Made by a program: the position numbers and the translations under genes. Positions 1-6,756 of a DNA stretch of 29,296 nucleotides are shown here, in pieces; positions within the stretch are counted from its first letter, which is position 1; the number at the start of each line of letters is the position of its first letter. The notes below the pieces were generated by a model. The model was not told where the DNA came from. It ran no database searches and saw only the letters and a list, made by a program, of their open reading frames with translations. This DNA is from a virus: positions 1 through 29,296 of the IMG/VR virus record IMGVR_UViG_3300037502_002832. The stretch is one strand, 5' to 3'.

Positions 1-32
1 ATTTATATATTTATCTTTGTTTGCTTTTCCGT

Positions 33-104
33 AACTCAAGGAGGACTTCTACTAATTCGCTCTATGGCGATCACCACCTTCCGATAAAACAATTATTTTA
101 TTGT
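33..104 (-). other. Structured GC-richer segment at the left edge
   Basis: This stretch stands out from its AT-rich surroundings. Read on the minus strand it starts with the hairpin ATAAAA-TAATTG-TTTTAT (101-84), then GGAAGGTGG (82-74), which would be a good ribosome site. The codon at the right distance is ATA (65-63), not ATG, and that frame stops after nine codons. AAGGTGG and CCTCCTT form an imperfect inverted repeat around an inner TCGC/GCGA hairpin, so it could equally be a structured RNA. It lies downstream of promoter 207-236. It may be the start of a decayed gene that continues past the window edge; I do not recognise it. Confidence 0.3.
84..101 (-). repeat. Intercistronic ATAAAA-N6-TTTTAT hairpin, copy 1
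   Basis: A perfect 6-bp inverted repeat with a 6-nt loop. It is the leftmost copy of an element found in many gaps of this window, always just upstream of a ribosome site on the minus strand. Further perfect copies are listed separately. Variants with one or two changed arm bases lie at 6739-6756, 7739-7756, 8747-8764, 12176-12193, 12417-12434, 14042-14059, 24000-24017 and 27244-27261. A divergent 7-6-7 form (AACGAAA/TTTCGTT) is at 11731-11750. Confidence 0.6.
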
Positions 105-206
105 ATGTTTAACACAAGATGTTGTATATTAATTTACTTATTACTACTATATATTGTATTATTTTTATATTTTGTTTGATTCATGCTTTTCAAATCCTAC
201 AATCTT

Positions 207-236
207 ATCTTACAACATTTCATTTTCCTTTGTCAA
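207..236 (-). promoter_or_regulatory. Sigma-A type promoter reading leftward
   Basis: On the minus strand there is TTGACA (236-231), an 18-nt spacer and TAAGAT (212-207), close to the vegetative Gram-positive consensus. It sits just downstream of cas12f and would transcribe the structured segment at the left edge. Its upstream flank is almost identical to that of the tracrRNA promoter. Confidence 0.6.
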
Positions 237-260
237 TATTATTTTTATATTTTATTTAAT
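231..260. repeat. 30-bp direct repeat flanking the CRISPR module, left copy
   Basis: It matches 2600-2629 at 29 of 30 positions in the same orientation. It consists of a TTGACA -35 box plus its AT-rich upstream flank. The two copies bracket cas12f, the array and the tracrRNA. Confidence 0.7.
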
Positions 261-270
261 TATTTATGTA

Positions 271-1638
271 TCAGCTTATATATTTTTGATTACGTTGCTC
301 TCTTTCTTGCTTTTCCAACTGTTCTTTAATAATCTTTTCAATATTCGGCGTTGCAATATTTCTCGCAGCATTAATATCAGCATTCTCTTTATAGCCACAA
401 ACTTTACAAATAAATTGATCTTGCGATGGTCTATATTCTTTCTTTTCATAACTTCTATGTATATGTCCACATTTATTACATCTAGCTGATGTATAAGATG
501 GATCAATAAACACTACCTTAATTCCATTTTCTTCTGCTTTATATTTAATTTTCTGTTGTAAATCATAATAAGTCCAATTCTTTAAAAATGTATTTTCTTC
601 TGCAATTCCTGATAAATCTTCCATTTGTATAACACCACATTTATTCTTAACTGCCACATCAACAATGTAACGACTCCAACAATGATTCTTTGTGTTTTTA
701 AAATTAGCAATTTTACCTGCTAATTTTTCCAATGGTTTAATCCTTGTTTTAATTCCATGACCAATACGACCTTCACCACACCACTTACCTTGTTGTTGCA
801 ATTTACGCTTTCTTGATTCTATTTGTTTTCTGAAATTCTCAATTTCATCTCGATCACCAACAAACTCTTTAAAATATTTATCACCATAAATTGCCAACGC
901 AGCAGGAATATTTACACCTAAATCAATTCCCATTACTTTATTCGGATCGAGTGAATCGTCCTTCTTTTCAGTAAATGAATAAACTAAATTCAAATACCAT
1001 TTCGTTTTACCTTTCTTTGCTTTTGTGATTTTAGACATCCCTAATTTATATTCACCACTAATCAGACGATCAACAATTGCTTTCTGATAATTATCTTTTA
1101 CTGCAAGTAATAACTTAAACGCCGTTGATTTTCTACCTAATTCTTTTGCATATTGCTTACTAATTAAATTAATCTCCACATAATAATCGTCATTTTCAAC
1201 ATATAACATCAACTGTTTTTTGCTATTCATAAATTGTTTATTATGAAGTTCAATTGGTAAATCACGCTTAAAGTTTGCTATTGACTTGCTCCCATTTATA
1301 ATATCATTAAAATCTGCGTTCCATTTATCTGTAACCATTTTAATAATAGCATCTTTGCTATTTGAGTTTAGTTTATTTGTAAATTCCTTACATTCATTCA
1401 AAATATCACTACCTACACTTTTATAACCATTCGGTAAACTTTTACCTTTACCTAACAAACTTTCTCCAAATCTTTGTTGATATGAATAATTAAAATTACT
1501 AAAATCCCAAAACATTTGAATTGCTTTATTTGCTAACTTCCAAGTTTGATATTGAACATCTCGTAAGCATTGTCCTAACACATCCCAAGTATCATTGATC
1601 GGCTTAATAATTTCTATTTTTACTACTTTTGTCGTCAT
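271..1638 (-). CDS. cas12f: Cas12f1, miniature type V-F CRISPR effector nuclease
   Basis: This is the RNA-guided, RuvC-based DNA endonuclease of the adjacent CRISPR array. From memory it resembles Acidibacillus Cas12f1 (422 residues) along its length: the KPxxxxW N-terminus, the KRDxP segment, the MGIDLGV block, and the IENFRKQ, SRYIVD and NWTYYDLQQKI blocks. Numbered from a GTG four codons upstream, the RuvC residues are D243 (GIDLG), E344 (QMEDL) and D425 (NADINAARN). The zinc finger is C391-x2-C394 and C415-x2-C418. I chose ATG 1638 because GAGGTG (1653-1648) lies 9 nt upstream and the N-terminus then aligns with the known enzyme, giving 455 residues. Compared with that enzyme it has extra residues, including a charged C-terminal tail. 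TnpB is the evolutionary relative, but the array and tracrRNA argue for Cas12f. It looks intact and active. Confidence 0.95.
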   Translation of the reverse strand: MTTKVVKIEIIKPINDTWDVLGQCLRDVQYQTWKLANKAIQMFWDFSNFNYSYQQRFGESLLGKGKSLPNGYKSVGSDILNECKEFTNKLNSNSKDAIIKMVTDKWNADFNDIINGSKSIANFKRDLPIELHNKQFMNSKKQLMLYVENDDYYVEINLISKQYAKELGRKSTAFKLLLAVKDNYQKAIVDRLISGEYKLGMSKITKAKKGKTKWYLNLVYSFTEKKDDSLDPNKVMGIDLGVNIPAALAIYGDKYFKEFVGDRDEIENFRKQIESRKRKLQQQGKWCGEGRIGHGIKTRIKPLEKLAGKIANFKNTKNHCWSRYIVDVAVKNKCGVIQMEDLSGIAEENTFLKNWTYYDLQQKIKYKAEENGIKVVFIDPSYTSARCNKCGHIHRSYEKKEYRPSQDQFICKVCGYKENADINAARNIATPNIEKIIKEQLEKQEREQRNQKYIS

Positions 1639-1698
1639 GTTATTATACACCTCATTTATTTTTATATTAAGCTTTTATTATGCATATCTAATATTTAC

Positions 1699-2191
1699 CT
1701 TTACACTATACATACTTAATTTAAAACGGTGTAGGTAAAACATTAATTGCATTGAAAATAACTTCACACCATATATAGTTAATTTACAACACATAAAGAG
1801 AAAATGCTCAAGGGAACAGCGGTTCTTCTTCACACCATATATAGTTAATTTACAACTTGGAAGTGCCAATCCTAAAAAAGTTTTAAAGTTTATTCCTTCA
1901 CACCATATATAGTTAATTTACAACATGAGAACCAATTAAACCGCCATTATATAAATTAGGATCCTTCACACCATATATAGTTAATTTACAACTTTGATAC
2001 GTGCAGGTACAAATACAAGGATTTCATCTTCACACCATATATAGTTAATTTACAACATTGAAAGGTGAAGGATTGCCAGTTGACATCGTGGGAGCCTTCA
2101 CACCATATATAGTTAATTTACAACTGCTAATGAAGCAGAAAAAGCGCAAAAGATGGCTGAAACTTCACACCATATATAGTTAATTTACAAC
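1699..2191 (-). CRISPR. CRISPR array: eight 29-bp repeats, seven spacers
   Basis: Seven identical 29-bp repeats lie at 2163-2191, 2096-2124, 2028-2056, 1964-1992, 1896-1924, 1828-1856 and 1762-1790. A degenerate eighth, with five mismatches, lies at 1699-1727. On the minus strand the repeat begins GTTGTAAATTAAC and ends TATGGTGTGAAG, like the GTGTGAAC end of the known Cas12f1 repeat. Spacers are 34, 37, 39, 39, 35, 39 and 38 nt from left to right. The decayed repeat next to cas12f marks the old (trailer) end, so transcription runs leftward from the tracrRNA side. The repeat 3' end can pair with ACACCATA in the tracrRNA. No adaptation genes are present in the window. Confidence 0.97.
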
Positions 2192-2327
2192 CCTACAATT
2201 ATCAAAACTTTTCTAATTAAACATATTAATCATTTTTTACAAAAACACTGTTTTTTTATCTATTTTGCAGTAAACCTGTTTTATTAATCCATTGATAAAT
2301 CAATATTTTTAGAATCAATTACCACTT
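2192..2327 (-). promoter_or_regulatory. Leader side of the CRISPR array
   Basis: An AT-rich spacer lies between the tracrRNA anti-repeat and the first (youngest) repeat. It contains a small inverted repeat, AAAAAC/GTTTTT with a 3-nt loop (2241-2255), next to T and A runs; this could be a weak terminator for the tracrRNA or a leader feature. I see no clean -35/-10 pair for a separate crRNA promoter, so the array may be read through from the tracrRNA promoters. Confidence 0.35.
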
Positions 2328-2511
2328 CACTGCAATTTATTTTTGTATGGTGTCCATGCGGAGTTTGTGCATGGAGTTTCAGCCAGTTTATTACTGGACT
2401 ACCTTATCGAGTGCATTCCCTTTTTACGATAAAACGATTGATATGTATTTGCTCTCATCAGGAACACTTCTCGATCTAAGGACGCTGAATCGCCCTCATG
2501 GTGTGATTTCA
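2328..2511 (-). ncRNA. tracrRNA of the Cas12f system
   Basis: Read leftward, this GC-richer segment has the order of the known Cas12f1 tracrRNA: GATTCAGCG (about 2490), TCGAGAAGTG (2474-2465), CTCGATAAGGTAG (about 2411-2399), GGCTGAAACTCC, then the hairpin TCCATGC/GCATGGA (2353-2375, 9-nt loop). The anti-repeat ACACCATA follows at about 2353-2346. That octamer is complementary to the 3' end of the crRNA repeat, with weaker A-U pairing further on. The 5' end is uncertain: the promoter at 2577-2605 predicts a start near 2570, about 60 nt before the conserved core. It lies on the same strand and upstream of the array, so one transcript could carry both. Confidence 0.9.
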
Positions 2512-2576
2512 TATTTTGATTTTATTATATTTTATTTAATAAGATTTTACATAAACATCACCTCTTTTCTATCATT

Positions 2577-2605
2577 ATCTTACCGCTTCTGTTTTTAGTT
2601 GTCAA
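2577..2605 (-). promoter_or_regulatory. Promoter of the tracrRNA
   Basis: Minus-strand TTGACA (2605-2600), a 17-nt spacer and TAAGAT (2582-2577) form a near-consensus vegetative promoter. It is followed by an AT-rich leader and then the tracrRNA core. The upstream flank is duplicated at the other end of the locus. Confidence 0.7.
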
Positions 2606-2629
2606 TATTATTTTTATAATTTATTTAAT
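2600..2629. repeat. 30-bp direct repeat flanking the CRISPR module, right copy
   Basis: Matches 231-260 at 29 of 30 positions in the same orientation. It carries the -35 box and AT-rich upstream sequence of the tracrRNA promoter. Confidence 0.7.
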
Positions 2630-2668
2630 TGTTTTTTATCAAATTGCCCATCAGCAATTTCTAATCTT

Positions 2669-2697
2669 ATCTTACTACCATCTAAATATCATGTCAA
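2669..2697 (-). promoter_or_regulatory. Second, tandem promoter upstream of the tracrRNA
   Basis: Minus-strand TTGACA (2697-2692), a 17-nt spacer and TAAGAT (2674-2669). The bases after the -10 box (AAGATT) repeat those after the promoter at 207-236, suggesting that these promoters were copied from one another. It lies just past the ligase stop codon and would reinforce tracrRNA transcription. Confidence 0.6.
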
Positions 2698-2716
2698 TAC
2701 GTTTTTTATAATTTTA

Positions 2717-4000
2717 TTAAAAATAACTTGGCTCATCTTTATCGTGTCTAATGCAAATAAACACTGGGAAAGATACACTTAATCCTCCGTCTTGATTACG
2801 TGATTCACGGAAATATTGAATTTCTGCAATCTTACCTAAATATTTTTCTTTATTGTTCCATATTTCTTTGCGATCTTCATCTGTAAATCCCGAACCGCAG
2901 CGAAGCCCATAGCCCTTATAATCTAAAAGTAATGCACCTAACATACCTTCATATTTTCCTGTTCCCTCTTCAAATCCGATAATTTTACAATCCATAGTAT
3001 TCATGGACTTTATTTTCAATAACACATCTGTACGTTTACATTGATATTTACCATCACTAATATTCAAAATCAAGCCTTCCTTACCTTTTCGATTCATTTC
3101 TTCGAGTAATTTAGGAATTACATCTAAATTTTTGCCAACATATAAATTCGGCACAACCTTAATATACGGCGAATTTAATTTATCAACAATAAACTCTAAT
3201 TCTTCTTTACGTTTACGATATGTTGCTTTTGATTTCCCTGCTTTAAATTCTTCAATTGGAATCATATCAAATAAATGCAGTATTAATCCGCGTTTTTCGC
3301 CATCTTTTCGTGCGATCTTGAGTGTTTCTTGAAGTACATCTCTATCCTTGTAATCATCAGCATTATGTATTAACAATTCTCCGTCATATACATTATCAGG
3401 CAACAATTTTGCATCTTGAGTAATTTCCACTAATCCTACAATTGGCTGACCTTGACGAGAAAAGAATGTTACGTTCCCATTTTCAACAATCATAATGGTA
3501 CGCATTCCGTCAAGCTTTTCAGTAATAACAAACTCTTTACCTTTCACTTTATGTTCTTCATCTTCAAATTTCTTTGCCAACATTACATTAAACTCTGGAA
3601 TAAACTTCTCACCAAAAGCCTTATTGATTGACCTTGCCGTTACACCAATTTTTAACGTTTTATTAATAACTTCTTTATATAATTCTTTTAACTCTTCATT
3701 CTCTTGTGCATTTAAAAATTCAGCTACTAATTTCACATCATGATCTGAACCTGTATTATGTATTTTTAAATACTCAATCAACTCAAATACATCATTAAAT
3801 TTATTTTCTTTACCATTTGCTTTGTTAATGAATTTCTTCAACTTCTTTTCACCAATACCAAAAACAATATATGGATTTAGTGCGGCATCCAATACTTTTC
3901 TTAATGCTTCATTATCCTTATGTTTTCGTAAAATCACTTCCTTTTCATTTCGGCTACTTGTTGTTTTGATTTGATTAATAATTTCTAACACATCTTTCAT
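2717..4000 (-). CDS. ATP-dependent DNA ligase
   Basis: It seals nicks in phage DNA during replication and repair, using ATP to adenylate a lysine. The nucleotidyltransferase motif I is E161-K162-L163-D164-G165, with K162 the predicted AMP-linked lysine. Motif III is VYDGELL (about 205-210), motif IV EGLILN (about 308-313), and motif V LLKIKS (about 327-332). An OB-fold follows from about 340 and ends in FPVFICIRHDKDE. The N-terminal 130 residues are helical and resemble the DNA-binding region of longer phage ligases, making it larger (427 residues) than minimal viral ligases. AAAGGAGG precedes ATG 4000. The small membrane-protein gene 4014-4175 lies immediately upstream, and the ribosome site falls in the short gap between them. 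Confidence 0.93.
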   Translation of the reverse strand: MKDVLEIINQIKTTSSRNEKEVILRKHKDNEALRKVLDAALNPYIVFGIGEKKLKKFINKANGKENKFNDVFELIEYLKIHNTGSDHDVKLVAEFLNAQENEELKELYKEVINKTLKIGVTARSINKAFGEKFIPEFNVMLAKKFEDEEHKVKGKEFVITEKLDGMRTIMIVENGNVTFFSRQGQPIVGLVEITQDAKLLPDNVYDGELLIHNADDYKDRDVLQETLKIARKDGEKRGLILHLFDMIPIEEFKAGKSKATYRKRKEELEFIVDKLNSPYIKVVPNLYVGKNLDVIPKLLEEMNRKGKEGLILNISDGKYQCKRTDVLLKIKSMNTMDCKIIGFEEGTGKYEGMLGALLLDYKGYGLRCGSGFTDEDRKEIWNNKEKYLGKIAEIQYFRESRNQDGGLSVSFPVFICIRHDKDEPSYF

Positions 4001-4013
4001 GCATACTCCTCCT

Positions 4014-4175
4014 TTACACTAACCATCCGATTATCGCTATAATAGTTACTGCAATTGCATAAGCAATAAGTTTTTCAATTTTTCTTTCTAATCTATTTGT
4101 TAGTTCACGCAATTCACCTAACATCAAAATCAAATATCCAATTGTAATTTCTTCATTATTTTCGAATTCATTCAT
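4014..4175 (-). CDS. Small membrane-anchored protein (53 aa)
   Basis: The first 36 residues are charged and helical (ELRELTNRLERKIEKL), likely a short coiled coil. Residues 37-53 form a hydrophobic helix (AYAIAVTIIAIIGWLV) ending at the stop. This layout resembles XhlA-type phage membrane proteins, but it is shorter and the family is not certain. AAAGGATG precedes ATG 4175. The stop lies 13 nt upstream of the ligase start, so the two are probably cotranscribed. Confidence 0.75.
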   Translation of the reverse strand: MNEFENNEEITIGYLILMLGELRELTNRLERKIEKLIAYAIAVTIIAIIGWLV

Positions 4176-4203
4176 TTGCATCATCCTTTTTTATAATTTT
4201 TTT

Positions 4204-4221
4204 ATAAAAGATTGGTTTTAT
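4204..4221 (-). repeat. Intercistronic ATAAAA-N6-TTTTAT hairpin
   Basis: A perfect copy with 6-nt loop. It touches the stop codon of the 204-residue gene and precedes the ribosome site of the small membrane protein. Confidence 0.6.
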
Positions 4222-4835
4222 CAAAATCTAATAAATCTATTAATCTTCTCTTTCCCACAAATATTGCATACACATTCTTGTTCATAGTTTCGTCCACCTA
4301 TTTCAACTTCATCATACTTATACCAATCATGTTTACATTTCTTATATAATTCTTCTCTTTTTTCTTTAATAGGATTAATATAATTCTTTTTAATTTCTTC
4401 AATTTGCTTTTCATACTTACTAATTTCTGAGTTAAGCGCATCAATTTGTTCAAGCAATTCATCTTCATTTATAAACGGATTTTCTTCTAACAACTCCCAT
4501 TTATTCCGAATTTCTTCATAGGTTTCATGCTCATAACCTTTGAATACATCCTCATATATAGTTAATTTATAATACATTTTCCCAAGCATTTGAGTATAAC
4601 CAGTGAGTTCAGCGATTTCACCTGTACGCTTATTTTTGAAGAATAATCCCAACGGAATCTTTGGTCTATGTGGTTTTTTATCGATAAATCTTGTTACTTC
4701 ACTATCTGAAGTCTTTTTTATAATAATATGTTTGCCTTCTTCATTCACCCCATTGTAAATGTATTTGTTATGATCGTAATAACACTCTTCTCCAACTACC
4801 AAATCATCATTCAATAAAACATCCTCTAATCTCAT
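4221..4835 (-). CDS. Hypothetical protein with coiled coil and C-terminal zinc motif
   Basis: The 204 residues fall in three parts. A beta-rich N-terminal part of about 110 residues is followed by a charged coiled coil at about 125-165 (LLEQIDALNSEISKYEKQ). The C-terminal zinc-ribbon-like end carries CKHDW and then CVCNICGKEKINRF. I do not recognise a family. A zinc end on a coiled coil suggests an oligomeric nucleic-acid or protein-binding factor, which is inference only. AAAGGAGATGATTAAAT precedes ATG 4835. It contains a 17-nt stretch identical to part of the CRISPR repeat (4553-4569). Confidence 0.8.
   Translation of the reverse strand: MRLEDVLLNDDLVVGEECYYDHNKYIYNGVNEEGKHIIIKKTSDSEVTRFIDKKPHRPKIPLGLFFKNKRTGEIAELTGYTQMLGKMYYKLTIYEDVFKGYEHETYEEIRNKWELLEENPFINEDELLEQIDALNSEISKYEKQIEEIKKNYINPIKEKREELYKKCKHDWYKYDEVEIGGRNYEQECVCNICGKEKINRFIRF
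4553..4569 (+). repeat. 17-nt match to the CRISPR repeat inside a gene
   Basis: CATATATAGTTAATTTA is identical to the central part of the array repeat as read on the plus strand, and two of the next three bases also match. On the coding strand it specifies KLTIY, in a gene unrelated to CRISPR function. It may be coincidence under coding constraint or a sign of where the repeat came from. Confidence 0.5.
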
Positions 4836-4880
4836 ATTTAATCATCTCCTTTTTATTTTTAAATCAAATCATCATTTGAT

Positions 4881-5312
4881 TTAAAATTCTGCATGAATTT
4901 CTATTGTTAAAAGGTAAAAATCACTATAAGAATATTGACCCATTTCATCCCAATATACATCTTTAATTTTTACTCCTCTTTTGATTACCGATTTTATTTC
5001 TTCTAATGCTGAAGTAGAAGTATATTCATGAAATGCTTCTGTGTCGCCGTAACCTCCAAATTCGTAAACTAAATTTGAATATTGATCATAAATTCGAACC
5101 GTGAAACTAGTAGACTGTTCTGTATTCTTATTTCTGCTTATAGGATCTGCAATAAGAGATTGAATTCGTTCAAAATATTCTTTTTTCGATCTGTATTTTG
5201 GAAGTCTCTCCACAACATTAATTTCAATATATTCACGTTCGTTTTTCGATAATGTTTGTAGCCACTCTTTTTGTTCTTTATATCTTTCTTTAAGTGTTTT
5301 TGGTTTCCACAT
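4881..5312 (-). CDS. Hypothetical protein (143 aa)
   Basis: A basic helical N-terminus (residues 1-55, KTLKERYKEQKEWL) is followed by a likely beta domain (TVRIYDQYSNLVYEFGGYGDT) and a hydrophobic C-terminal strand (YLLTIEIHAEF). No cysteines or catalytic motif are apparent. AAAAGGGTG precedes ATG 5312. I do not recognise the family. Confidence 0.75.
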   Translation of the reverse strand: MWKPKTLKERYKEQKEWLQTLSKNEREYIEINVVERLPKYRSKKEYFERIQSLIADPISRNKNTEQSTSFTVRIYDQYSNLVYEFGGYGDTEAFHEYTSTSALEEIKSVIKRGVKIKDVYWDEMGQYSYSDFYLLTIEIHAEF

Positions 5313-5331
5313 TTATTAACACCCTTTTCCA

Positions 5332-5349
5332 ATAAAATGTTAGTTTTAT
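5332..5349 (-). repeat. Intercistronic ATAAAA-N6-TTTTAT hairpin
   Basis: A perfect copy with 6-nt loop, in the gap between the zinc microprotein (stop at 5350) and the 143-residue gene (start at 5312). Confidence 0.6.
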
Positions 5350-5547
5350 TTAATTTATAATTTCAATTTTTCTTTTTTCTTTGCAACAATCTTTGCTAAA
5401 TGTATCTGTACTATGATCACTCAAGCCTTGATGATATTCTTTATAAAAAGGTGACCAATGATAAGAATGACTGTTTTCACAAGTTGCATCACTACGAAGA
5501 CATTTGCACTGACTAATGATTTTTCCTCCACAAATTATACAATTCAT
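5350..5547 (-). CDS. Cysteine-rich zinc-binding microprotein (65 aa)
   Basis: It begins MNCIICGGK and contains further CxC and CC groups (CKC, CC), enough to bind one or two zinc ions. A central Tyr/His/Trp-rich stretch (HSYHWSPFYKEYHQG) is of unknown role. I chose ATG 5547, which has AAGGATGG 5 nt upstream; upstream TTG and ATG codons in the same frame lack such a site. Function unknown. Confidence 0.7.
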   Translation of the reverse strand: MNCIICGGKIISQCKCLRSDATCENSHSYHWSPFYKEYHQGLSDHSTDTFSKDCCKEKRKIEIIN

Positions 5548-5576
5548 TCTAACCATCCTTTTCAACAAACTCAATT

Positions 5577-5822
5577 TTATTTACAATACAATAAGATCCC
5601 TATCGTCTCATATAATACTTCTTTCTCTTTCTTCAATCGTAACCTTTTCTTTTTATATTTTTTAGCTTTATTATATTTCTTCTTAATCAAATCAACAATA
5701 GCCTGATCAATATTCATATGTTCTGACAAAACAAGAAAGAAATTATAAAACACCTCACTTTCCATCCATATGTATTCTTTACCATTACGGCTTATTTTTT
5801 TAACAGGAAATTCATATTGCAT
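5577..5822 (-). CDS. Small basic hypothetical protein (81 aa)
   Basis: A short beta-like N-terminus (MQYEFPVKKISRNGKEYIW) is followed by a very lysine-rich helix (KKKYNKAKKYKKKRLRLKKEKE), suggesting nucleic-acid binding. CGGAGG lies 9 nt before ATG 5822; an ATG two codons upstream would be only 3 nt from it. The family is not recognised. Confidence 0.7.
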   Translation of the reverse strand: MQYEFPVKKISRNGKEYIWMESEVFYNFFLVLSEHMNIDQAIVDLIKKKYNKAKKYKKKRLRLKKEKEVLYETIGILLYCK

Positions 5823-5837
5823 TGTCATTCACCTCCG

Positions 5838-5855
5838 ATAAAAAATCAATTTTAT
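5838..5855 (-). repeat. Intercistronic ATAAAA-N6-TTTTAT hairpin
   Basis: A perfect copy, ending 1 nt before the GGAGG ribosome site of the 81-residue gene. Confidence 0.6.
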
Positions 5856-5896
5856 TCAGTTTAATCATTTTTAATATTTATGTATTATTATATTTT

Positions 5897-6718
5897 TTAT
5901 AATTTATAATTAATCCAAACAAATTCTCGTCCTTTTTCTTTTTCACTCTCTATAGTCTTTATACTTCTTTTTGCAAATTCACCTAAATAAACTTTTTGCC
6001 ATCCTTCTTTTTCTAATCTTGAATAAATTTCGTGTTCATAGCCAGACAAGATACATTTTCCTTTTAATTTTAATAAACATTCGACTAACTCTTTATGTCT
6101 TTCATTTGATAACTCATGTTCGTATTCATATGTCATTTTTCTTGTATCATGTATGTATGGAGGATCTAAATAAAACAATGTATCATGAGAATCATACTTA
6201 ATTAGCAATTCTTTAAAATCCATATTCTCAACTTGTAGCATTTTCATTCTCTCAACAGCTAATGGTAAATTATTTTCGATATGTCCTAACCATTGACTTA
6301 CTGATTGTGCCATTCCTCTTCTTGATTTTGATTTAGTTGGTTTCCAAGAAGACATATTTGTACTAAAACTTTGCATAACTGTTACATACCATTTTCTAAC
6401 TTTTTCTATTTCATCTGTTTCATTTCTCCAAGTGTCTCTACATTCATAAAATTCTTCTCTGCTAAACGGAGTTAAATGTAATTTTTCTATTAATTTTTTA
6501 GCTTTATTTTCATCTCTTAAAATCTTAAAAAATGACACTAATCCTTTATCAATATCATTATATACTTCAATTTCACTAGGTTCTTTTGCAAATGTGAGTT
6601 GACCACTTCCTCCAAACACTTCAACAAAAACTTTATGTTCAGGAAAAATATCAATAATTTTATTTGCCATATAAAATTTACCTCCAAACCAGTTAATCGG
6701 GCTTTTTAATTTACCCAT
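5897..6718 (-). CDS. DNA adenine N6-methyltransferase, Dam/D12 class
   Basis: It transfers a methyl group from S-adenosylmethionine to adenine in a short DNA target. The SAM-binding motif near the start reads NWFGGKFYMA with FVEVFGGSGQL (about 31-41), and catalytic motif IV is DPPY (185-188). This order is that of the alpha (Dam-like) class. At 273 residues it has the usual size. ATG 6718 gives the usual Dam-type N-terminus (MGKLKSPINWFGGK). AAGGAGG lies 11 nt upstream and TAGGA 4 nt upstream. As a phage enzyme without a visible partner nuclease it is probably protective or regulatory methylation. The stop is followed by AT-rich sequence with no clear terminator. Confidence 0.92.
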   Translation of the reverse strand: MGKLKSPINWFGGKFYMANKIIDIFPEHKVFVEVFGGSGQLTFAKEPSEIEVYNDIDKGLVSFFKILRDENKAKKLIEKLHLTPFSREEFYECRDTWRNETDEIEKVRKWYVTVMQSFSTNMSSWKPTKSKSRRGMAQSVSQWLGHIENNLPLAVERMKMLQVENMDFKELLIKYDSHDTLFYLDPPYIHDTRKMTYEYEHELSNERHKELVECLLKLKGKCILSGYEHEIYSRLEKEGWQKVYLGEFAKRSIKTIESEKEKGREFVWINYKL

Positions 6719-6756
6719 ATTCCTACAATCCTCCTTAAATAAAATATCGTTTTTAA

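Noticed and set aside
154-489. A 111-codon plus-strand ORF rich in Phe and Ile
   Set aside because: It is the antisense shadow of AT-rich DNA and of the cas12f 3' end.
271-1638. Naming the nuclease TnpB of an IS605-type transposon
   Set aside because: The adjacent array with matching tracrRNA and the close resemblance to Cas12f1, together with absence of IS ends around it, make CRISPR effector the better call.
1678-1869. A 63-codon minus-strand ORF with the repeated phrase CKLTIYGVK
   Set aside because: It is the translation of CRISPR repeats and spacers; the periodic peptide comes from the 29-bp repeat.
2347-2598. An 83-codon plus-strand ORF
   Set aside because: It lies antisense over the tracrRNA and its promoter, has no ribosome site and no recognisable protein pattern.
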